From contig JANMZX010000200.1 of assembly GCA_031383745.1 (NCBI GenBank), positions 1 through 58,339 on the forward strand: DNA of 58,339 nucleotides, given 5' to 3'. The position numbers and the translations under genes are program-made. The notes under the pieces are model-generated. The model searched no databases. It was not told the origin of the DNA and worked only from the letters and a program-made list of their open reading frames with translations. Positions 41,894 to 49,094 of the stretch are shown piece after piece. Every line of letters starts with the position of its first letter. Position 1 is the first letter of the stretch. The DNA is from CAISIP01 sp031383745. GTDB lineage: Bacteria > Pseudomonadota > Gammaproteobacteria > Burkholderiales > Burkholderiaceae_C.

Positions 41894-43379
41894 CCCAGCT
41901 CGCGTAGGCGGCGGGGAAAGCAGCCTCGTAGCGCGTCATGAAGTCCTTGGTCTCCTGCTCGCGGCCCAGCAATTGGGCACTGTCGATCAGCTTTTCTACC
42001 ACGCGGGCTTCGGGTGAAAAGTGGAGCAGGTCATGGGCCATCGCGTTGACGTAGCTGGCATTCTCCGGCGTCATTTCGGTCGTGGTGAGCTCTGCAAAAC
42101 GCACCTGGCGGGCGAACAGCCACGAATCCTTGACCTTGTCGAAGGTGTCGACGCGGTAGGCGGCAGCACGTTCGCCGCTTGGCAGGTAGATCTGGCTGAC
42201 ACGTCGGTAATCCCAGGAGGCATAGGCGGCAGCGGTCAAAGTCGCCACGGCGAGTGTGGTTACGCCCAACCTGGAACCCAGTCGTGTTGCCCCAGCCCGC
42301 AATGGCGTGCGCCAGAGGACCCAGATACAGAGCGCCGCAGCGATCTGGAACGGCCCGTACCAGAGCGGGTACTCCAGCATGCTGTGCGCCAGAATCAGCG
42401 TCAGCACCGCCCAAGCCAGTTGCCGGACCGGCTGCGTCTCCTTCCAGGGGCGGGCGCGCCACACGAGCCACCCGCCCATTCCACACGCAACAATCGCCAC
42501 CGGGACGCCCAATTCGACAGCCAGGTGCAGCGGCAGGTTGTGGGCATTGTCCAGGATGTCGCAAAAACGCGGCCCGGGGTACAGCGTCATGAAGTGCGCG
42601 TAATCGAGTTCGCCCCAGCCCCAACCAAACCACGGCTTCAGCGCGATCAGTTGCACGACGTTGTCCCACAGGGTCAGCCGACTGGCGCATTCGGGAGAGC
42701 CATCCTGCAGGCGCGCCAGGATGCCGCCCGCGGAGGGGCCCAGGCCGGCCAACCGCGGTAACAGCACGGCCGCGAGACCATAGGCAAGGCCGGCCGCGAG
42801 CAATACGATGCGCGTATTCCTGTCGCGCAGCCAACCCCAGACCCATGCCAGCACCAGCAGCACACCCAGTTGCATCAAGCCGGTGCGCGACGATGATGCG
42901 GCGTTGGCCACGGCCAACAGGGCAGCCATACCGGCCAGCGGCAACAGATGGCGTGGACTACAGACAACCGATGCACCTTCGGGGCGGGAGCGGGCCGCCC
43001 ACCCCGAGGCGCACCATGCCATTGCCACAGCCAGTCCGATGTTGGTCAACGTCGCGAACTGGTTGCGCTGGCGCAGGTTGGCAAACGCCTCGCCCAGCGG
43101 CGTGGTGTTGACGAATGGGGCCAGATTGGCGCTCAATCCCGCGTACTGGATGAGCCCGATTGCGCTGCTTATCACCGCTGCCGACAGCCAGGCCATCGCA
43201 GCCAAAGCGGGCACGTCGGCGCGTGACCAGGCATACAGCAACAACAGGGCCGCGCCGCAGGTCACCGAAACGAGCCACGGCAGCGTAGAGGGCCATGGGC
43301 CGATGGCTAGCGGCCACACCCAGGGCAACATCAACAAGGCCAATGCGCACCACCGTACGTGCGCGGGCATCAGATGCAT
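41871..43379 (-). CDS. PglL-like O-oligosaccharyltransferase / O-antigen ligase family protein (second copy)
   Basis: A 502-residue inner-membrane protein with about 12 TM segments. It carries the Wzy_C features of PglL/PilO-type O-oligosaccharyltransferases: LRQRNQFATLTNIGLA, ASSSRTGLMQLGVLLVL, the periplasmic-loop motif KPWFGWGWGELDYAH and LDNAHNLPLHLAVELGVP with the conserved His, then HSMLEYPLWYGPF. Such enzymes transfer lipid-linked glycan to pilin Ser/Thr. It follows a paralogous gene by 22 nt. O-antigen ligase is the alternative, but the pilin context favours pilin glycosylation. Confidence 0.88.
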   Translation of the reverse strand: MHLMPAHVRWCALALLMLPWVWPLAIGPWPSTLPWLVSVTCGAALLLLYAWSRADVPALAAMAWLSAAVISSAIGLIQYAGLSANLAPFVNTTPLGEAFANLRQRNQFATLTNIGLAVAMAWCASGWAARSRPEGASVVCSPRHLLPLAGMAALLAVANAASSSRTGLMQLGVLLVLAWVWGWLRDRNTRIVLLAAGLAYGLAAVLLPRLAGLGPSAGGILARLQDGSPECASRLTLWDNVVQLIALKPWFGWGWGELDYAHFMTLYPGPRFCDILDNAHNLPLHLAVELGVPVAIVACGMGGWLVWRARPWKETQPVRQLAWAVLTLILAHSMLEYPLWYGPFQIAAALCIWVLWRTPLRAGATRLGSRLGVTTLAVATLTAAAYASWDYRRVSQIYLPSGERAAAYRVDTFDKVKDSWLFARQVRFAELTTTEMTPENASYVNAMAHDLLHFSPEARVVEKLIDSAQLLGREQETKDFMTRYEAAFPAAYASWVKSRSVR

Positions 43380-43401
43380 GAACCAGCCCTGCCACTACGC
43401 G

Positions 43402-45081
43402 TCAAGGCCAGGGAACCGCAGCGATCCTGGGCTCTGAAGCAGCCTGGACGGCCCAGGCCGATTTCACTGTGCCGCACTGATACACGGATGCCGATTGGCA
43501 CAGTCTACGCAGCCAAAGAGCCGCTTCTTCCGGATGCTTGTTCAGGGCCAGTGCGGTGGCAAGTGCCTTGATCGATCCAGCACTGCGATTCAAGCCCGTT
43601 ACGTTGCGCATCCATTGCAGTTCCGCCTCTGACATGCCGGCCTTTGGCTCCAGCCTGGTCAGGCGGATGAAGTCGCGCCACTGTGTAAGAAGCACCACGT
43701 CATCCAGCGATTCCACGGGCGGGCTCTTGATACTTGCCCATTGAAAACGCAAGGTGCGGTAGGCCGGTTCGACCGCCGAGTAGTCGCGAACGATCATCGA
43801 CAACAAAACCACTGCAGCCAACCATACAGACACAGTCACCCAACGCGATACCGTCAGCATGGGGCGAGTCCCCAGTCGCACATCGAGCATCCCCATCACC
43901 AGGCCGACTGGCAACAGGAAATAGGCATGGTGAAGCGGCAACTCCAACATCGCGTGATTGGCAACCACGATCAAGAGCAGCATGAGAAGCGCATTTTCCG
44001 CACCGTCGATTTCATGCAGACGCCGGAAAAACCACCAGAGCAGCCACAAGGACACGGCGATGCCCAGCGGCAAGCCGGCCCACAGCAGCAAATCGAGAAA
44101 CAGGTTGTGCGCCTGGGAAAAATTTACCAGCAAGGGCGGATGGTCCAAAGCCACAGCAAGGTGCGCCAATCCGACTTGATTCCATCCGTAACCAAACCAG
44201 GGACGCTGCATCGCAGCGTCCAGGAACAACATCCAGATTGCCGGGCGGGACTCACCCGATACACGGGCGATCTTGGCAAACTCGTCCGACGGATTACCCC
44301 AGTAAACTTGGTTCAGCCAACCGGTGGCTAGCACACAGACAACAAGAAACCCGGCGAGCGCCAATGCAGCCCAGCGGAGCCTTGCGTCGGACCATAGCCG
44401 CCGCCACAACCAGGCGCCCGCAACCAACAAGGCGATACCCACCCAGGCGGTACGTGAGGCGGTCAGCGCCACCCCAAACAGCAGGTAGGCAGACAGAAAA
44501 ATGGCTGTGAACCCACCGACGTGACGCCGCTCAAAGGCCCAGGCCGCGGCCAACACACCCCACAGCAGCAGGGTAGCCAACTGGTTGGGTTGACCAAAGT
44601 TCGCATAGGGGCGGCCAATGCCCCCGCCCATTGACCAGATGTCGAGGCGCTCCAGTTGCAGCCACTGATGCATTTGCAACCCGACCGAGAGCACCGCTGC
44701 GGCGCCGATTGCGAGAAACAAGGCATCGGCGAGTCGGCCAGCAGATGTTGACTCCCAACGCGCACCGGTCAATAACGCTAGAAAGAAGCCCAGAAGGTAC
44801 GCAGTGCAAACCCATGTGTTGCCTGCGGACGTCAGCAAACCGGCAAAGAACTGCAAGCCAGGAATGAGGACCAGAACCCCGGCCACCAGGGCCATGCCAT
44901 AGACCGGAGTCCGAGGGGGCGACAAAAGTACAGCCACCGTCGCTGCCAGCGCACACACGCCCGCCACCCAGGCATCCTGATGAAACGTCGTCCAAGGCGG
45001 GTAGTGGTTGGGCAGCACCCAACCGACTGACAGCAGCAAGGCCCAGGCGATCGGCCACAGCGACGAATTGAATTGGTTCAC
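43402..45081 (-). CDS. PglL-like O-oligosaccharyltransferase (first copy)
   Basis: A 559-residue paralogue of the next gene, with the same topology and motifs: NFGQPNQLATLLLWGVL, LTASRTAWVGIALLV, RPWFGYGWNQVGLAH, SQAHNLFLDLLLWAGLPLG and NHAMLELPLHHAYFLLP. A soluble C-terminal segment (about 445-559) resembles the Wzy_C_2 region often fused to pilin ligases. It starts 109 nt downstream of the pilin gene, beyond a terminator-like hairpin. Predicted to glycosylate the pilin. Two ligases in tandem suggest either two glycan specificities or two substrates. Confidence 0.9.
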   Translation of the reverse strand: MNQFNSSLWPIAWALLLSVGWVLPNHYPPWTTFHQDAWVAGVCALAATVAVLLSPPRTPVYGMALVAGVLVLIPGLQFFAGLLTSAGNTWVCTAYLLGFFLALLTGARWESTSAGRLADALFLAIGAAAVLSVGLQMHQWLQLERLDIWSMGGGIGRPYANFGQPNQLATLLLWGVLAAAWAFERRHVGGFTAIFLSAYLLFGVALTASRTAWVGIALLVAGAWLWRRLWSDARLRWAALALAGFLVVCVLATGWLNQVYWGNPSDEFAKIARVSGESRPAIWMLFLDAAMQRPWFGYGWNQVGLAHLAVALDHPPLLVNFSQAHNLFLDLLLWAGLPLGIAVSLWLLWWFFRRLHEIDGAENALLMLLLIVVANHAMLELPLHHAYFLLPVGLVMGMLDVRLGTRPMLTVSRWVTVSVWLAAVVLLSMIVRDYSAVEPAYRTLRFQWASIKSPPVESLDDVVLLTQWRDFIRLTRLEPKAGMSEAELQWMRNVTGLNRSAGSIKALATALALNKHPEEAALWLRRLCQSASVYQCGTVKSAWAVQAASEPRIAAVPWP

Positions 45082-45149
45082 GCGAGACAGTCTCTTGCCA
45101 CACCGTCACGAATGCGTCCAAATCTCGTTATACACAGGTTCTGCAGCAT

Positions 45150-45170
45150 AAAAAAAGCCCCCGAAGGGGC
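45150..45170 (-). terminator. Intrinsic terminator of the pilin gene
   Basis: On the minus strand GCCCC-TTCG-GGGGC forms a 5-bp stem with a stable TTCG loop, followed at once by seven T residues. It lies 20-40 nt after the pilin stop codon. Highly expressed pilin genes usually end this way, and the pglL genes beyond would need read-through or their own promoter. Confidence 0.85.
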
Positions 45171-45190
45171 CCTTTTGCAAGCATCAGGCC

Positions 45191-45628
45191 TTACTTGCAA
45201 CTGGCTGGTAAATACTTTGCGTCCATTCCATTGCTAGCGGAAGCGGTACACGTCCACACCACTTGCCCGTTGGATTTCAGCTCGCCCGAGAATTGAACAC
45301 CCTTACCCGTAATCGCGTTATCGCCCCTGGCCACCGCGGTAATGATACCGAAGCTGGCGGTTGCGCCATTCGCATATGACACTGACTCCACGAACTTGGA
45401 TTGCTGCGTCGCCACGGTGATACTTCCCGCATCCATCGTCCCATTGGCTTGCGCAGCCTCCGACACTGCGACCTTGGCAGACGAAGCCGCCAAAATCACC
45501 TCAGAAACCTTGGCACGGACCGTGTAGTCCTGGTAAGCGGGCAATGCCACCGCCGCCAAGATACCAATAATCGCCACAACGATCATCAGTTCGATCAGGG
45601 TAAAACCTTTTTGCATGGAACGCTTCAT
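45191..45628 (-). CDS. pilA: Type IV major pilin PilA
   Basis: A 145-residue type IV pilin. The class III signal peptide is MKRSMQKG, cleaved before the Phe of FTLIELMIVVAIIG; Glu5 of the mature chain is present. The N-terminal helix ends in LPAYQDYTVRAKVSE, and the C-terminus has two cysteines (VWTC and PASCK) forming the usual D-region disulfide loop. An AGGAG ribosome binding site lies 6 nt before the ATG. It has a sigma-54-type promoter and a strong terminator, and lies beside two O-oligosaccharyltransferase genes, so the pilin is probably glycosylated. Other pilus machinery genes are not in this window. Confidence 0.95.
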   Translation of the reverse strand: MKRSMQKGFTLIELMIVVAIIGILAAVALPAYQDYTVRAKVSEVILAASSAKVAVSEAAQANGTMDAGSITVATQQSKFVESVSYANGATASFGIITAVARGDNAITGKGVQFSGELKSNGQVVWTCTASASNGMDAKYLPASCK

Positions 45629-45677
45629 CGATAACTCCTAGGGTAGAAAAGAAGGGGCTGACAGGAACCAAGCTATC

Positions 45678-45693
45678 AGCAGCTTCCATGCCA
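45678..45693 (-). promoter_or_regulatory. Sigma-54 promoter of the pilin gene
   Basis: On the minus strand TGGCAT-N5-CTGCT matches the sigma-54 consensus TGGCAC-N5-TTGCT at 9 of 11 positions and keeps the essential GG (-24) and GC (-12) at correct spacing. The start site would be near 45667, giving a leader of about 40 nt. Pilin genes in many proteobacteria depend on RpoN and PilR. Confidence 0.8.
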
Positions 45694-45708
45694 AGACGGA
45701 ATTCGACG

Positions 45709-45794
45709 CGAATCGGTCAGAAATCGACCTCGAATCGGTCGAACTGTCCCCATTGCCAGTTGAGGCGACAATTTGACCCGATGACGCGACAATT
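45709..45794 (-). promoter_or_regulatory. Helically phased direct repeats upstream of the pilin promoter
   Basis: Two pairs of direct repeats lie just upstream of the sigma-54 promoter: CGAATCGGTC at 45709-45718 and 45731-45740 (22 nt apart), and GCGACAATT at 45765-45773 and 45786-45794 (21 nt apart). Spacing of two helical turns is typical of activator sites; the second pair contains TGTC on the minus strand, the core of known PilR sites. Probable enhancer-binding-protein sites. Confidence 0.55.
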
Positions 45795-45811
45795 TTGTCA
45801 CGCCATTCAGG

Positions 45812-48232
45812 TCACTTTATGCAGACCTGCCTGACCATTTTGATGTCGGTGAGGCCCATCATGACTTTCTCCATGCCGTCCATCTTCAGCGTGCGCATGC
45901 CGCCCTCGACTGCTTCGGCAAACAGCTCGGCCACTCGGGAACGTTCCTGGATGAGTTTCTTGACCGGGTCATCCGCGATGAGAAGCTCGTGCAACCCGAT
46001 CCGACCTTTGTACCCGGTCTTGTTGCACTTGTCGCAACCGACCGCACGGTAAAAATGGAGATGGCCCTCGCGGCCATACGCCTTGACCCAGCTCGCAACG
46101 AGTTTGCGGCTTTCCTCGGCGTAGTCGGCCTTCCAGGCCTTGGAGTGGCGCAGTTCCTCGGAATACTCCACCGCAAACAAGCGCAGTTCCTCCGCATCCG
46201 GCACGTAGGATTCCTTGCAGTCGCACAGCTTCTTGGCCAGACGCTGGGCCAGAATGCCCAGCAAGGCGTCGGCAAAGTTGAACGGGTCCATGCCCATGTC
46301 CATCAGGCGCGTGATCGACTCTGGTGCCGAATTGGTGTGCAGGGTCGAGAACACCAGGTGACCGGTAAGTGAGGCCTCGATGCCCATGGACACGGTTTCC
46401 TTGTCGCGCGACTCGCCAACCATGATGATGTCCGGGTCGGCGCGCAAAAAGGCGCGCATGACCAAGGCGAAGTCGATGCCCGCCTTCTTGTTGATCTGGA
46501 CCTGTCGCAGGCCTTTTTGGGTGATTTCCACCGGATCTTCGGCGGTCCAGATCTTGGTGTCTGGCGTATTGAGGAACTTGAGGATCGAGTGCAGGGTGGT
46601 CGTCTTGCCGGAGCCCGTCGGGCCGCAGACGTAAAAAAGTCCGTAGGGTTTGGTGACAGTTCTCTCCAACCGCTCCTTGTTGTGTGGTGTGAGCCCCAGC
46701 TTCTCCAGAGGAATCGGCTCGCCCGCGGCCAGGATCCGCATCACGACGTCCTCGACGCCGCCAGCGGTCGGAATCGTGGCCACCCGCAGTTCGATATCCA
46801 GCGGGCCGTACTTTTTGAACTTGATCTTGCCGTCCTGCGGCTTGCGGCGCTCGGAGATGTCGAGGTCACACATGATCTTCAGGCGCGTGACCATGGCCTG
46901 TCGGAAGTGGGCCGGCACTTCGATGTACGGCATCAGCGTGCCGTCGATCCGGAACCGGATGCCGGTCTTGAACTTGCCCGGCATGGGCTCGATATGGATA
47001 TCCGACGCCTTCTGGTTATAGGCGTCGATGATGACCTTGTTGACAAACTTGACCAACTCGTTGTCGGCGGCGGCGGATTCCAGCGAGTCGTCGTTGCTGC
47101 CGTCGTCGATCGGGCCGCCATCCATATCGGCCAGAAGCTGGTCGATGGAGCCGCCTTCTGCGCCGGCACCGTACAGCTGTCCCAGGGTCTCCTGGAATTC
47201 GGTCAGCGTGGTGACGCGATAGGCGAACTTGTTGATGCGCGGGAACACCTGCGGGACCACCCTTGCGCCGCGCACAGCCTCGGGGTCGACACACATGACA
47301 ACCAGCCCCTCGGGGGACTCCTCCAGCGGAATCCAACCTTGTTCCTCGATGAACTCGCGCTTCAACGGGCCATGCAGCATTTCCGAGCGGATCCGCCCCG
47401 CATTGAATGGCTCATACGGGACACCGAAGAACTTGGACAGGGAGGGACCGATCTGCGCTGGGCGGACCTTGAAGCTCGCCATCAGGACGTGCTCCACCGA
47501 CTTGCCATCGGTGCGCGCCTCGCCCACGCAACGCTCCAGTTCTGCCTCGGAGATCACTCCATCAGCCACCAGGCCATCGAACTTCGTGGACTTGCGCTTG
47601 GATGCCTCGGCCGCCCGTTGCATGCGCTGGCGGATGGCAGTGGCCAGCGTCTTGCACAACTGGGCCACACCTTCGACTTCGAGCACGCCAAATGGCTGGT
47701 CGCTCTTGTTGTTGATGATCTGCAGGACGCCATGCAGCACATCACCGTCCAGGATCGGGGCCACCAGCATCTGGCGGGTGCGGTAGCCCGATCGTTTGTC
47801 CACCTCCTTCAGGAAAGTAAGCGAGGGATGGATCTGCTTGAGGGCGTCGTCATCGTAGACATCGGCGAGATTGAGTTGCTGGCGGCTAAAGGCCGCATAC
47901 CCTGCAAGACTCTGCGGCGAGATGGGCAGCTTCAGGTCGCGGCTGCTGTTGAGCCCGGTCTTGACCTTCGAGACGATCGCGGTGCGGTCGTCGTTGACGG
48001 CATACAGGGTCAGGCGATCGGCATTGAGCAGCTTGCAGATGTCCTGGCTGGCCTCGAGCATGATCTGCTCGAGATTCTCGGTGTCGTGGATACGCGCGGT
48101 GACGTTGTGCAGCTGTTTGTAGAACAACGCCTCGAACGTGACACCGCGTTTGTCCGGCGGGAGCTTCTGGTTTTCGAAGAACGCCTGCTCCGAAGACTTT
48201 TCAGGCACTGCAGGTTTCAGGATGGCATTCAC
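45812..48232 (-). CDS. GAF-domain PilB/GspE-like motor ATPase
   Basis: An 806-residue secretion/pilus ATPase, longer than PilB or GspE because of an extra N-terminal GAF domain (about 40-200). The GAF ends with NKSDQPFGVLEVE, close to the NKFDE motif of cyclic-nucleotide-binding GAFs. A GspE_N/MshEN-like region follows (about 215-345). The ATPase part has Walker A GPTGSGKTTT (about 537-546), the Asp and His boxes, and a C-terminal zinc motif (CDC, then CDKC). I choose the GTG at 48232 because GGAGG lies 7 nt before it; an earlier ATG overlaps the phosphodiesterase gene. Last gene of the signalling operon, next to the pilin gene. Exact machine driven: unknown. Confidence 0.88.
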   Translation of the reverse strand: MNAILKPAVPEKSSEQAFFENQKLPPDKRGVTFEALFYKQLHNVTARIHDTENLEQIMLEASQDICKLLNADRLTLYAVNDDRTAIVSKVKTGLNSSRDLKLPISPQSLAGYAAFSRQQLNLADVYDDDALKQIHPSLTFLKEVDKRSGYRTRQMLVAPILDGDVLHGVLQIINNKSDQPFGVLEVEGVAQLCKTLATAIRQRMQRAAEASKRKSTKFDGLVADGVISEAELERCVGEARTDGKSVEHVLMASFKVRPAQIGPSLSKFFGVPYEPFNAGRIRSEMLHGPLKREFIEEQGWIPLEESPEGLVVMCVDPEAVRGARVVPQVFPRINKFAYRVTTLTEFQETLGQLYGAGAEGGSIDQLLADMDGGPIDDGSNDDSLESAAADNELVKFVNKVIIDAYNQKASDIHIEPMPGKFKTGIRFRIDGTLMPYIEVPAHFRQAMVTRLKIMCDLDISERRKPQDGKIKFKKYGPLDIELRVATIPTAGGVEDVVMRILAAGEPIPLEKLGLTPHNKERLERTVTKPYGLFYVCGPTGSGKTTTLHSILKFLNTPDTKIWTAEDPVEITQKGLRQVQINKKAGIDFALVMRAFLRADPDIIMVGESRDKETVSMGIEASLTGHLVFSTLHTNSAPESITRLMDMGMDPFNFADALLGILAQRLAKKLCDCKESYVPDAEELRLFAVEYSEELRHSKAWKADYAEESRKLVASWVKAYGREGHLHFYRAVGCDKCNKTGYKGRIGLHELLIADDPVKKLIQERSRVAELFAEAVEGGMRTLKMDGMEKVMMGLTDIKMVRQVCIK

Positions 48233-48293
48233 GTACGCACCTCCCAGTGGCACGCCGGCAAGCGGGCAACGTCGGGGGTTGACCCGGGATGTC

Positions 48294-49085
48294 TCACAGG
48301 TCGAACTCCTGCCCCGCACGCAACCAACGGATGTCGTGTGTGACGTTTGGCCCGGAAACGGATGTCTGGTCGAACTTCTGGATCTCGGCCATGATCAGGT
48401 CGGTTTCGGCCGGCTTGGTATGCGTGATGTAGATCGGGAAGTTCTGGGTCTTCGCAATACAGTCGAGTTCCTGCGCCAAAACCATGGGAGACAGGTGCAG
48501 GCTCAACTTGGCGAGGTCTTTTTCGCGGTTGCTGAACGCCGTCTCGATCACCAGCATCGCCACGTTGAGCTGGTTCACCCGCTCCCAGAACGCCGGGTTG
48601 CGTTCGGTATCGCCTGAAAACACCCAGCAACCGGTACCGGCGGTGATGGCATAACCGACCGCCGGGACAGTGTGGACCGCGGGCAGCACCTCCAGCAACT
48701 TGCGGTTGATCTGCAGCGTCTGTCCGGTATGGATCTCGTGAAAACTGATGAATGGCGCCTGGGGCGTGGGAATGCGGCTGAAATCCGGCCAGATCACGTC
48801 ATTGAATATATGGGCCTTGAGTGCCGCAATCGTGCCCGCGAGCGCATGGATTTGCAGCGGCTTGTCGCGCCTCGCGGCCACGGCATCGACCATCAACGGC
48901 AAGGCAGCGACATGGTCCAGGTGCGAATGGGTAAGAAACACGTGGTCCACACAGCGCATTTCGTCCAACGTCAGATCGCCAACGCCGGTGCCCGCGTCGA
49001 TCAGGATGTCCCCATCGATCAGGAAGGACGTGGTTCGGCAGTCTTTGGCGATAGCGCCGGAACAGCCCAACACGCGCACTTTCAT
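48294..49085 (-). CDS. Class II 3',5'-cyclic nucleotide phosphodiesterase (metallo-beta-lactamase fold)
   Basis: A 263-residue metallo-hydrolase. The metal site is THSHLDH (His 53, His 55, Asp 57, His 58). The segment ETAFSNREKDLAKLSLHLSP matches the class II cAMP phosphodiesterase (PDE1) family better than generic beta-lactamase folds. It is 9 nt downstream of an adenylate cyclase gene, which supports cAMP breakdown as its role. Substrate specificity (cAMP versus another cyclic nucleotide) is inferred, not shown. Confidence 0.85.
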   Translation of the reverse strand: MKVRVLGCSGAIAKDCRTTSFLIDGDILIDAGTGVGDLTLDEMRCVDHVFLTHSHLDHVAALPLMVDAVAARRDKPLQIHALAGTIAALKAHIFNDVIWPDFSRIPTPQAPFISFHEIHTGQTLQINRKLLEVLPAVHTVPAVGYAITAGTGCWVFSGDTERNPAFWERVNQLNVAMLVIETAFSNREKDLAKLSLHLSPMVLAQELDCIAKTQNFPIYITHTKPAETDLIMAEIQKFDQTSVSGPNVTHDIRWLRAGQEFDL

Positions 49086-49094
49086 GGAGATCCC

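Noticed and set aside
46517..48343. A 608-codon open frame on the plus strand opposite the GAF-ATPase
   Set aside because: It is a shadow of a well-recognised gene on the other strand; its product is His/Asp/Val-rich with no known motif, as expected from complementary GC-rich codons.
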